NCBI GenBank assembly: GCA_023333565.1 | Contig: JAJKFH010001538.1 | Coordinates: forward strand, 682,001 to 746,000 | Direction of reading: 5' to 3' | Origin: Puffinus mauretanicus | Lineage: Eukaryota > Chordata > Aves > Procellariiformes > Procellariidae | Length of the DNA stretch: 64,000 nt | Shown: in pieces, positions 25,101-37,100 of the stretch | Layout of the letters: every line of letters starts with the position of its first letter | Numbering within the stretch: position 1 is the first letter of the stretch | Position numbers and translations under genes: made by a program | Notes under the pieces: generated by a model | Database searches by the model: none | The model's input: only the letters and a program-made list of their open reading frames with translations | What the model was told of the DNA's origin: nothing

Positions 25101-28100
25101 AAATGGTTCAAACCTGCAACGCATGTTTTGGTAACCCGCTCAAAAAAAGCCCGAGGCAGCGGCTGGAAGTCAGGCTGCTGGCAACCCCGCAAGCCCAGCG
25201 GCGCTGCTCAGCCCGGCGCGACACCCTGCAGCGGGGGCTCGGGGCTCCGGCAGCGCAGGAGGCGAGAAGCTGCTTCCTTTGACTCACGCTGCTCCGGCCG
25301 CTCTTCTATTTCCAGTAGCCACCTCCCGGTTTGAGGAAGCTGATGGTTAATCAGAGCCCTCGCCCTTCTGCCCCCGCTTCTCTGACCTGGATCCGGCCCT
25401 GATCCTTCTCAGTTTCTGGACATTTTAGCCCAGGGCAGCGCCTGCTTTCCCGCAGACACTTTGAGCAGGGGTCTCACCACCGCTCTCCAACCTTCCTGTT
25501 CAGCTTTTCTTAGCACTTGCCCATCACTTCCTATTGCAACAAAACACGAACAGCAACTTTCATGACTCAGATCTTTATCTCACGGTGGCTGAGACGCTTC
25601 AGAAACCCAGCTCAAATAGCTCTGACTGTTCCTCCCCTCCCCGCACCGCTGGCAGAAGAGTAACTGGCCAAGGCAGCAGGAATGGGTTAATGAAGCAGTT
25701 AACGAAGCGGTCCTCACTGCTGCCGAGGGTCGCACCCAAAGGGACCCTCACTTCAGTGCCAGGCATGTGAACCGCCAAACAGCAATGGGCTCAATGACCT
25801 CTGCGTCCCTCCGGGAAAGGAAGACGCGGGGAGGTTCCCGTCTGTCCTGCCCCGCGTGGAAACTCTGTACTATTTTCTCTACTTGCCCACACAGGATTTT
25901 TCAGAAGCAACCGCTCCAAAGCGGAGCGCTCGGTGTAGTGCCCAGCACGGGTCGGCCCTGCCCCAGTTCGGCATTAACCGGGTTATTTGTGGAGAGGAAG
26001 GAGGCACGTAACGAGCTGCAGCAGCTCTCGGTTCAGAGACACGGGCAGAGAGCGGACAGATGATGCCGTGTGGGGGCAAAGAAAAGTGATAGAGCACCAC
26101 GAACCATCTCTGCCTGCGGCCAGGACAAGGAGGGAGAACATAAAACCCATGAATGACGCCAACGACCCCTGGAAAGGCTTCCCGTTTCTGGAGAGCTGCA
26201 AAGACAGATGTCTGCAGCTGCAGGAAGGCACATCCTAAACTGGGTCCTCGCTCCCAGCAAGGAGCACCGGGGCTCAGAGAAACGCAGGTGAGCTGCCAGC
26301 GAGCAGAGCCCTCCCGGCAGCCGCTGGGAACTGCCATGAAACCCCCGGGATGGTCTTTGAAGTACACGAAGCCGGGTACCGACAGCCCGGCAGGCGGCTT
26401 CCAGGCTGACCGTCACCGTGTGGGGAACCAGCATGCCGGATCGCCGCAGCCGCCCTCCCACCCACCAGCACCGCGCAGAACCCCCCCGTGCCCACCGCCC
26501 AGGGGGGCTTCCTGGTGCTTTGCATGAACGTGGCAACGCCCCAGTCCTCCCACAGCCCCCCAGAGCATCGCTGCCCACGGCTCCTGGTGGGCCACGTGCT
26601 GCACGCCCAGCACGGGCTGTTCACACCCAGGGAAGGGGCAGCAGCTGGCACTGGGACCCAAGCATGGTCCATACGTGTGAGGAAGGTCAGCGTCCTCAGG
26701 GTGCCACCCCCACGCTCCTGCGCTGGCCCTGAACACCGAGAGAGTTTCGTGCGCTTAGCAGCAAAACAAAACAAAACGAGATTTCTCCGCTTCCCCACCT
26801 AACTACCATGTCTGGCACTTTTCCCCGTGTTTATTTTTGTTCACATCCTGGTGTTGTTTTATGGCAGAACCCCCCAGCCCATCCCAACCTGCAGCCGCGG
26901 CAGCAAGCGACGGCTGAGCCGGCAGAAAGTTTGCCGGCAGGCGGGCTGGGGAGGTGGTCAGGCACCCGAGCAAGGGGAGGGAGCTCGGGTGGGAGCAGAC
27001 AAGGTCTCTGAATAAAATCAAATGTAAATACTCAACACTCAAACACAGAGGAGGGATGCATCAAAACAGTAAATGTGGGCGACGGCTTAAGTGCCTGGAA
27101 AACTTCAGGGAACGCGGTAATGAAATGGAAAACTACTGCCCCGGCTGGCATTTCCAAAGGCAGCCGACTGCCCAAGCAAAAAATGTTGTGAGGAAGCAGA
27201 GGTGAAAATCCCCGTATCACAACCAGGGCCAGGGCAAGGCATTTGGGAGCGGCGCCGCTGCAAGGAGAGCGATGGCACACCTGCGGAGAGCGGCTGTCCT
27301 GCTGCTCCGTGCTTGCTTAGCCGTAAGCCTGAGACCATGAAAGATATTTCCAGGCAACAAGGATGTCGCATATTGCATTTGCCCCCCACTTGTAAGCTGC
27401 CCCACTGCCACTGCTCCGCTCTCCCGCCAGCGCCAGGCGGGTCGTGCAAACGCATCCAGCCTTACACCTACGAGTAAATTGCCTCTGATGGCATGGTGGA
27501 AATGCCACATTTTACTCACAGCTCCCCATTTTCCCCCCAGCTCCCTCGCTGGGGGAGCGTGGGTGAGCCCGTGATAGTGTAACATGCTCCCCTGCTAATT
27601 ATAATTTCTCCTCCGAGCCTTTTCCGTTTCTCCCCTCTCCAAACCCTGGAACGACCCACAGAAAGGCAACAGATTACTTTACCCTCGTTGCCACAATAAT
27701 TCATCAACTGGAGCCTGGAATCACATTTCATTAGAATAAAGTTCCCTGCCCGAGACAGCTAATCGATTTAGAGGACGCTAATCCAGAAGAAATTTGCTCC
27801 TGACCAAGGCAGTGCCCATTAACGGAGCAGAAGGCCGGGTGGGGGGTCCTGGCGTGGGGGGGGGCACGTTGGCAGAGCCCCTGGCCAGACACCGCGTGCC
27901 GGGCGGGAGCAGATTGCCTCAGGCACCAGCCACGCATTTGGATTAGCTTGTTATTAAATCTAATTAGTTAATAGCCAGCCCGGCAGGGAGCCGGCTTGAT
28001 TTCTCAATGGGCAGGGTGCCGAAGCATCGGGGTCCCATGGGGGATGATGGGTCCGTGGATGCCCGCACCCCGGGTGGGGAGGGGACCTGCGCCCCATCCC

Positions 28101-31100
28101 CGCGGGCAGCACGGGCAGGACGGGAGTCGTCTCCGGCACATCCCAGCCCACAGCGTGGGGCAATGACTTGTCTGTCCCCCCACTGGGCTTGGCAGCCGCC
28201 CCCGGGCGAGGGGCCACGTCCCAAGGGGCTGCGTCCCAGCGGAGGCTCTCGCCAGCGGCCGGCGTGCCCACAGCCAGGGCAGGAAAGTGGGGTCAGCTCC
28301 CAGACCCTCGAAAAGCGGTTTTGCGGCAGCCTGCTTCCTTCTCCTCCCAAGGAGGCTGCGGAAATCCTTTTGTCTCCGGTGCTCCTCCACCTCAGCTGTA
28401 AGAACAGGAAAAATCCCACTGTGCTCGCAGGAACATCACTGGCAAGTGAGTCAATTTTTCCTGCTTCGGCAGGAGAAAAAAAAAATAAATTAAAATCTCC
28501 AGCAAAGCCCAGGGAGGCACGCAGAGTGAGAAACGGGATGCATGGCCCAGAGCACATCGCTGCCTTTAACCTGGGCTTTCTCCCAGGCCTTCGTGGCCAC
28601 CGACACCGAAAGGGCTGGGAATGCAATACCGGGAAATGCTTCCCGGCTCCCTGCAGGCCACCCTCGCTCCAACGCTCCCAGGAGGCTCCTGCCCCGGAGC
28701 AGAGCCCCGCTCCCCGCAGCAGCGCCTGCCCCAGGCGCCCGGGGGATCCCACCGCTCCTCCAGGGACGGAGCGAGGGCAGGGCCTTCCCCCCAAACCCTG
28801 TGAGAGGAAGGCAGAGCTGCCCCCGGCCGCGGGGGGGGAAGCAGGGGAGAGCCACCCAACCGTTCTGCTCTGCAATGGGGGGATTTTTTTGTAAACCATT
28901 GCTAAGCAACCAGCACTCGGCGAGGGCGTGCTTCTGGACAGATGCTGTTTCAGCTAGAAAAAGAAAAAAAAACAGCAAAGGGACACTCTAACGCGCAGTA
29001 TTATTAAAAAGGCGCATGCCAGCTTTTTTTACAGGTCACTCGGCCCATGCAGTGAACCCTTTACACTTCCCTCATTGAAATGCTGATGCAGGATTAGAAG
29101 CCGCTATAAAGGAAAAAGCAGGTGGGTGTGCCCACCTGCACACGCGTGCCCACCTGCACACGCGTGCCCACCACATGCAGCACGTCGAGCGCACCGGGGT
29201 AATGGCAACTAAACGCAGCTTGCAATAACGTCCTCGAGCACATTGCTGCACGTGAACCTTGCGAAGGCAGCGCTGCGGGTCCGTATCTTTTTAAAATAGA
29301 TTCTTTTACGCTGCAGCCCAGAACAAAGGGAGCGTTTTTGTCTTTTGGGAATAAAAAAGAGTCACCTAGATGGGCTGGCGCGGGGCAGAACGCAGACGTG
29401 CTGGTGGCCACCCGATGCCCCCGCCTGCCCGCGGTGCCTGCTGGCTGCTCCCGGTGATGGGGTGCCGCGGGGAGCACCGCACCCCGGCTGTGGGTCTAAA
29501 CCGCAGGGAAGGGCGAGGAAGCGGCACCTGGGCCCTTCGCTGGCCCTCGCCCCCGCGCTGGCACAGGCAGCCCCGGCCCCCGCACGGCTGCGCCCGCCGC
29601 TCCACGTGCGGGAGCCAGATGGTCCGGAGGCTGGTGTACTTCCCACAAACTCCAGCTAGAAACCGGCTTGGCATCACCGCAGAGACGTCCCCTTCCCCCT
29701 CTGCACCGCGGTCCCCGCTCCACAGAGCATCCCGCGGCCGCCGTCCCTCCCCGGCACGCATCCAGCATCCCAGACACGCCGGGACCCCCAGGCTCCCATC
29801 GGCAGGCAGGAGCAGAAGCAGAGAAGTGCAATTCCCGGTTCCTCCAAGCCACACTTGAGACCATCCTTGCTATTAAGAGCCGGGGTGATGCCCTAACGAG
29901 CACGCCTCGTCAGGAGGCCCAGGGCCACCAGGCTCTTGCACGGAGCAATGAGGAGCAGGTGGAAGCGCTTTCACGGGGCGGCGGAGGGGAGCGTGCCAGG
30001 AAAATGGGGAAAACAGCCTCGGCTCCGCCGGCCGCGGTGACAGCCGCTCGCGTGCCCAGGGGAGGAGGGAGGGATGATTCACACCGAGCAGCCGAAAAGC
30101 GAACAAGCTGTGCGGGTTTTGGTATGAGCTCCCCCTCGCTTTGCCTCCCCTCCCCGCCCACCGCGGTCACGCTACAGCTACTCATCACGCCGCATCCAAA
30201 CGCAGCTCCTTCGGATCTGCTTCAAACCGATGGATCAAAAAAAACCCAAGCACAGCGAGGGATACCTGGCAAAGCCCGTCCTCCAGCTGCCCCACTGCAG
30301 CGGAAGAGCTGCCCAAAACGCCCCGAACCAGAACCACCACAGCGTGGGCAGGGTTTGCTTTGCCATGCTGCCCTTGCTGCCCCTTGCACAGGGTGGGGGG
30401 TTCTGATGCCCCTTTGCTCAGGTGGAGGGATGTAAAACCCCGGAGCACCCCTGCCCCGTTTTGTGCATGGCCACAGTTGCTGCTCTGGCCGTGGAATTGC
30501 TCCCTGCATTTCAGGGAGAAGCACACGATGATTTCAGGGTGCCTGCAGGGAGTGGGTGAGAGCAGAGGGGTCAGCAGTCCCCCTCTGCCAGCCGGGGGGG
30601 CAAGTCGCCCCATCTTGTCCCATCCCGGCTGCAGGCTCCTGGCCAGCTGGGATGAGCCAGGGAAGCGCCGTGTGTGCCAACCTGCAGAAAGCATGGGGAC
30701 ACGCGGCAGAGCCCTGGCACCGCTGCCTCCCACCCTCCCCGCAGCAACCATGGGAACGACATTTCCTCACGCGCATTTTCAACGTCATTGTGAGTTGCCA
30801 CCCCCAAAGGGAAGAAAAAAAAGGAAATCAAAACAGCCCACCGCCCCCAGCCCGTGTCCCGGGGCACGCAGGTAACACCACGCACACCGCATGCACCGCT
30901 CGGCGCGGCGGGATTGCAGGAACAAACAGAGACACGAGATGCGGCTGTGTTGGCACATCTGCAGCCTTGGAAAAACGGCCTCTTGACCCAAACCAGGCAA
31001 ATCTGCTCCATGCTGGAAGTATGAGCAGGACTTCGCAGGTACCCAGCTCCTGGCGCTGGAGGAACACTGGGACGTCCCACCCAGCCCCCGGGAAAGGTCC

Positions 31101-34100
31101 CCTCCAGACCAGCCTCCACATCCTTCTCTCCGGGTCCATCCACCTCCTCCTCAGATTTTTCTCCCTGGCCACAAGCGTGCCCTTCCAGGCTACGCCGGCT
31201 TCGGCAGCACACTCGGTCCCTGCCCCTGCCTCGCAAAGCTGCTGTTTATTCCCCAATCCATCCCCCGCCAAGCCAAGAGGGCTGAGTACAACCCGACATT
31301 GGGCACCCAGTCGGTGCTGGTGCCATGGCACGCACAGGGCCAGCGGCTTCTCCAGACACCGTCACCACACCGGTGTATCAGGACATGTGGCCAGAGGCGC
31401 TCTGCGGCACAGTCCCAATTAAAAAGATCTCCAAGCCCTGTTAATGAGCCTTCTGCCAGCATAATTCAAAAGGCGTAATCACGAACGCACACTCTCCTGC
31501 ACGCCAAAGCCCTTCTGCTCACCAGCTTCCCTCGCCAGCGCTGCCGAGAGGCCGGATCTGGCTGCAGCCCAGCGCAGCGGCTCACGGCACCAGCTCGGCG
31601 GCTAGCACGGGACTCAAGGAGCCCAGGCCACCTGGGAGCTTGGCTCTCGCCATCAGTCCCCCAAAACGCCAGCACCGAGGGGTCGCAGCTGTGTGCAGGG
31701 GACCCGCAGGCAGCCCCAGGGGACCCCTGGGGACATGGGCGAATGATGCCTGGGGATGTCGTCACAAACCTCCTGCACAGATCACGACCGTGGGCAGTGC
31801 ACGCGGGTGAACCATTGCAACACCCCGGCAGGGCAAAAGGCTGTCGCATCCCAAGTTTTTCCTTCTTACAATCGGGCTGAGCGTGCAGTCCTCCAGAACC
31901 AACACGGTCTGCACAATGATCCCTCCACGACTCACGGTGGAGACCTACCATCAGAAACAAAGAGCATTTCCCGAGCAGGAACACATTCTTGCTGCTAATT
32001 TCCACCAGAAAGGATGAGAAGGAGCAGCCAAGTTGTGCTGAAAATAAAGCAGAGTATTATCATTTGTATTACTCCTCGTTTGAATAAAATACCAGACAAG
32101 CTATTAAATATGTGACTGCACAAGCCACACAGGTCATGCAAAGGAGGAAGAAGTCCTCTTTGCCTTTGGCCCTGCTGGCACAGGGCAGGACTGTCTGGCT
32201 GAGCTGTAACCACGTACTTCTCCCGTAGCACAAAGTATTCCCCGCACGAACGTTTCCTACCACCCTCCGAAAGCAATTGGGGGAGGGGGGCGGATATACA
32301 CCCTGACACGGGGGAGCCACGTTACACCTTCGCTGGGTGAACGAAGCAGGAAAAATCAGAAGCAACTCATCTTAGCAACCAAACCCCAAAACCACGTGCT
32401 TTCCCCCCAGACTGGCCCTGAGGTTTGCCCGCCCAGCCAAGGCAGAGAGCCCACAGCAGCCGTGCAGGGGGCCTGGCCGTGCCCCACCGCTGCTGGGCTT
32501 GGTGCTGGCAGAGACCCCCCCACCCCTCCGAGCGCGGGGCGAGCTCCTTGGGCAAAGCCAGCTCCCCCCTCCCAGGAAGGGATGGGGGTTCCTGCCCGCA
32601 CGGACGCGGTGCTGCCGCCGAGCCCCAGGAAATCCTCCTCGCCGCAAGGCAGCAATTTCCTCGGCACTTGGAAGATGCGAAACGGGCTGTGCAGCGAGCG
32701 CGGCGTGACTCACCGTGGCAGCCCTCGCACCCCATCGCTGCTCGTAGGCGGCCAGCGCCGAGCGCTCGATGGCGGCAGCCAAACGCCATTTCTGATGGCA
32801 CAACCAGAGCAGAACCGAACGCAAGCGGCCACAGCAACCCAACGGGGGGTTTGCTTTTATTTTGCACCCTCCAGAAAGTATAACGTTCCTTTTCCTCCAA
32901 ACCCAAGCCTGCAAGCGTACAGCTGTCTGCTAGCCAGGAGACTGTCTCTAAACCATTAATGTTTGCACCTGCAAAAATAAGGACCATTCCCAGAAAGGCC
33001 AGACCTAAACCTCCGTATGTCAGCCCCTCCTCTCCTCTGTGCGCAGGCGATGGGAAGGTTTGGGATGTTACTGCTTTCTTCAGGGACCAGAAGGGCAAAA
33101 GGATGAAAATAATCCAAGAAGGGCTTCGGGTTTCTCCTCCCCAGGCTCCCCGGTGCTGGCAGGCGCCTGCGGCACTGGGGCTGAAGGAGCCGTCACCCCA
33201 GACAGCACCGGGCTATGGAGCAGCCCAAGACATGGCTCTTCCTCCAACACACCCGAGGGCTTTCACAAGGAGAGGCAAACAAGGGCGTTTCGAGTGCACG
33301 GCACCGTGTTATTTATCTACCCGTTGAGCTGGGCAGCTCTACCCACCCGAGCCAGGGTCTCCCCCGGATTCACTCTGGTCGGGGCACCTCTCCCGGGGGA
33401 CCCAGCACGCGGAACCGGGAGCCGTGCAGAGCGGGCAGGGAAAGGCAGCAACGGTAGCAAAGTCAGCTGGGGCAGAAGGCACCTGAAGGTATCGGCCGGA
33501 GTCTGAAACATTTCCTTATTCCCAGGTTAAGTCTTGTTTGTATCAAAAGGGAATTAACCGCTCAGGTTGAACACTGGGAAAAAGTTTCACTTTCGCTTCC
33601 AGGCGGAGTCGGTGCCAGCTCCGGGTACGGCACTGCCGCACCGCAGCCACGGGCACAGACATTTCATAAAGGCTCTTTCAGCAAGAGGCTGCTGAGACGT
33701 GGAACCGAATCCGTGTGCAAGCGCATCCCAGAGCGCACGGTCCGTGGGCAGAGCCCGGCACGCCGACGGCACCGCCAGGAACCACACAACCGCCCCACTT
33801 TGCTTTTTAAGCTGCACGGCAGCCACGGAGCAGGATGCGTCCCAGGAAAAACCCCACAGCCGCAGCCAAAGCCCTCCTGGCGTCACCCGTGGTGGCAGCA
33901 CAGGCCCCGGCGCTACGCCGGCAAACGTGGATCGTCCCACCGGGCAGCTCGTTAAAATCACACGCTGCAGACCGAAGAGCGACTGCGTGTCCTCCGACAG
34001 GACAGCCCTTCCAGGCTGCGCAGCTGGAAAGCCCAGCCGGGGAGCAGGCGGCAAGCCCCAGCCGCTCACCGCAGCCGGCACAGGGCACGCCGGCGGAGGG

Positions 34101-37100
34101 CAGAGCTGCAGGCCGGTGCCACAGCATCTGCCCCAGGAAGCCGGCAGAGCCGGACGAGCTCCCCACCACCGCAGGGCCAAGGACCAGCCCAGCATCACCC
34201 CTTCCCCGCATCCCCCGTCGGTCCTGTCCCTCCTCGCCGCCCAGCTGCAGCTCTGCGGTGACCCAGCTGAAAAACAGCCGAGGGAAAAACAACCCAAACC
34301 AGCCCAACTGCGCCTTTCGCGAGCACGGGCACCTCCGCCCTTCCCACGGGAACCCCAGGCACGGCACAGCCCGGCCAGGGTCTGGCCCAGCCCGGCCGGG
34401 GTCTGGCCCTCGCGCCCCTCACGGGGAGGGGGTTTGCAGAGCCCCCGCCAGCCCCAGCCCGGCCCCGCCGTACAAATTGCAGCCTGCGACGTACGAGCGC
34501 AGCAGCAGCCGGGGCGTGGACGAGTTCGGTGGCTTCAAATTAGTGCTTGGGAGTTGGAGGAAGAAGCAAAACAAAACAGCAGAAACGTGGCAGGGGACCG
34601 GACTGCAGCCCCAGCGTCCAAAGGAGACGACAGCCCGCGACCCCATGACCACGGGCACACAGCCCGTCAGCACCGGGAGACCCGGCCGCGGGGAGGAGGA
34701 GGAGGGTGCCCCCGCTCAGCCCCCCGCACCGGCGCGGGGGAGGCGATGGCTGCCAGCCGCCTGCACCCCCACATCCTCCATCGTTACGTGCGCTGCTCGT
34801 TTTCCGAAGCAAGCTGCAAAAGCATCTTTGCATCACCATCTGGGCGACTGGGCTTGACAACCCCCTCAACCAAAGCAGAGGGGCTGGAGGCGATGCCGGC
34901 ACCACGGGCAGCCGCCGTACCAGGACCAGCCGCCGGTCGGGACGCAGCTCCCTGCCCGCCCCGTTTCGCAGGCAAAGGGGCAAAAAGCTTCCATAACGCT
35001 GGTACTGATGGTCACCACACCTCCTTCGCTGGAGAACAAGTTTCACAGCATCCAAGCTTCGAGTTCATTATTTATGTCTCACTTGAGGTCTTTGCATTTG
35101 CAAAACTTTCTGAATAATTTATGTATGGTGTATAAGGGAGGAAGAGGGCCATGTTTTGCTGAAAACCAGGTCATTCCTAATACCAGCCAAGCAGCAAAGA
35201 GAGACAATAGAAATAGGCACAGATATTCACTGGGGGGGGACAACGGCAGTATTTATATATATACACATATATATACACACACTCCAGAGATGCCCTCAGC
35301 ATCAGAGGATATTTAGCAAGACCAGCCCTTCAAGCAAACGAGGATTATTTTCAACCTCTGAATTTTTTTTAAATTAAGGAGAAAGTGCTGTGAATAAGTA
35401 CCATTTCTCTCCATACCTTCACAGAGGGCAAAAGCAGGGTAGCTGCAGAACAGCTCCGCCACCAAATCCAGAGAGAGACTTTCTTACGTGCCTTTACACC
35501 AGCCTCACCATCCCCGCACACCTCTCCCCCCGCGCCGGCGGCACGGGGGCTGCGAGGGACCGAGCAGGGTGGCGGGGAACAGGAGAGCGCTTCTGCCCAG
35601 AGCTGCGGAGGGGTCCTCCTCCCTCCTGCATCTTCCTCCCTCCTGCATCTTCCTCCCCGCCGCGGACCCATCCAAGCTGCCCCTCCGCCTCGCTCCTCAC
35701 CGATACACAAAGAGTTACGTTCCCCTCGCGCCTGTCTTAAAACAAAGAGGATGTGAAACATTCAGCAGAAAACGCAAGAGGAAGGAAAATGAGAGAGGAT
35801 ATTGCCAAGACTTCAAGTAACTTCGCTTGCAGGCCGCCTCGCTGTGCCAAGAGCCGAGACGCTCCCCGAGCCCCTCGCTCCAAGGCAGCGTGCCCCGAGC
35901 CGGGGGTTTGCTGCTCCCTGGACCTGCCCGGCCCCGCATCCACGCGCCCTCCACGACAGCCAAGGAGCGCACGCGGAGGCAATGCCGGCGGCGAGATAAA
36001 GCCGCCCTGCCCAGCCACGGGGAGACGAACCGCTTGGAGACACCGGAGAAAAATAAAAGCCGGGTAAGAGAAGCGAGCGCCTGGTCATTGCCAGGAATGA
36101 CCACCAGGTACCACCCGCACCAGCTCCAGCTCACGGCGGTGCCATCCCAAACACCTGCGGTAGTGAAACGGGAACAACACCTGGCAAGAGGCAGCGCAGC
36201 AGCTCTCCACCCCTGGAGCATCTCCATCCCTGCTCAGACGGACGCCCAGAGGGTCTGTAATGGCCCACGCAACACGGCCAGACCTCAGACCCATCACACA
36301 CTGAGGGTAACGCATGTGGGAAGAGCTGGGACAGATCCTGTCCTGCGCCAGGTGTCTGCTGGAGGAGTCAGAGGCATCACAGCTCGCCAGCAGCCGCACA
36401 GCCGGCAAAGTCGCTTTTGCAGCAGGAGAAGGGGCCACGCGTGGGAGAAGAATACACAGAGCGGCCAAGCATCACAGTCAGGGAGGGGACACTCATCCCC
36501 AGCCCCCCGGGCAGCGCCCTGCTCCATGCACCTTCAAACCTTCCCCCAAAGCACCCTGCAGACCACCTCTGCGGGGAGGGTGCCACTGCGCCTGCAGCTG
36601 CACATGCATGGGACGTGGCTGCAAGGCCAGGCAGCACCGGTGCCTGGGCATTAATTAACGCTTCAGCAAAATCGTCATTATTCATGGCCCTACCGACTGC
36701 AGTGGAACACACCCCCGGCCCTGCACAGGAATTAAGGTCTAATCCAGGAACGCATTCAATAGAGGCTACAAAACAATTCAACCGTAAAACATCCTTATCT
36801 CCGGAGGCCGGCGAGCGTTCTTCCTGCCCCCGGCGCGGGCAGCCCGGGGCGTGGGGGCCGTGCAGCATGGCCACGGCCATGGCCGGTGAGAGAGTTGCCC
36901 GCCAGCAGCCACGAGCACGCAGCGGTTCAGCACACCCAAAAATACCTGCCATGCAGCGTGACCGGGGCGAGGGCACAGCCGGCCCCCTCAGCCAGCACCT
37001 GCCGAGCGACCTGCTAAAAGTGCACGCTGACTAAACCCAGAGACGAACACCCTTGGGACCCACCAGTCAATTCCTAAAATTTATTTTCAGTGAAGAACAA

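Noticed and set aside
27964..28899. Overlapping frames of about 300 codons on both strands
   Set aside because: Both strands are open over the same bases, which is typical of GC-rich non-coding DNA and not of a gene.
33699..35117. Plus-strand open frame of 472 codons
   Set aside because: It lies in a CpG-rich intron where stops are rare, overlaps a 340-codon frame in another phase, and is Pro/Ala/Arg/Gly-rich without a domain. No family similarity was recognised.
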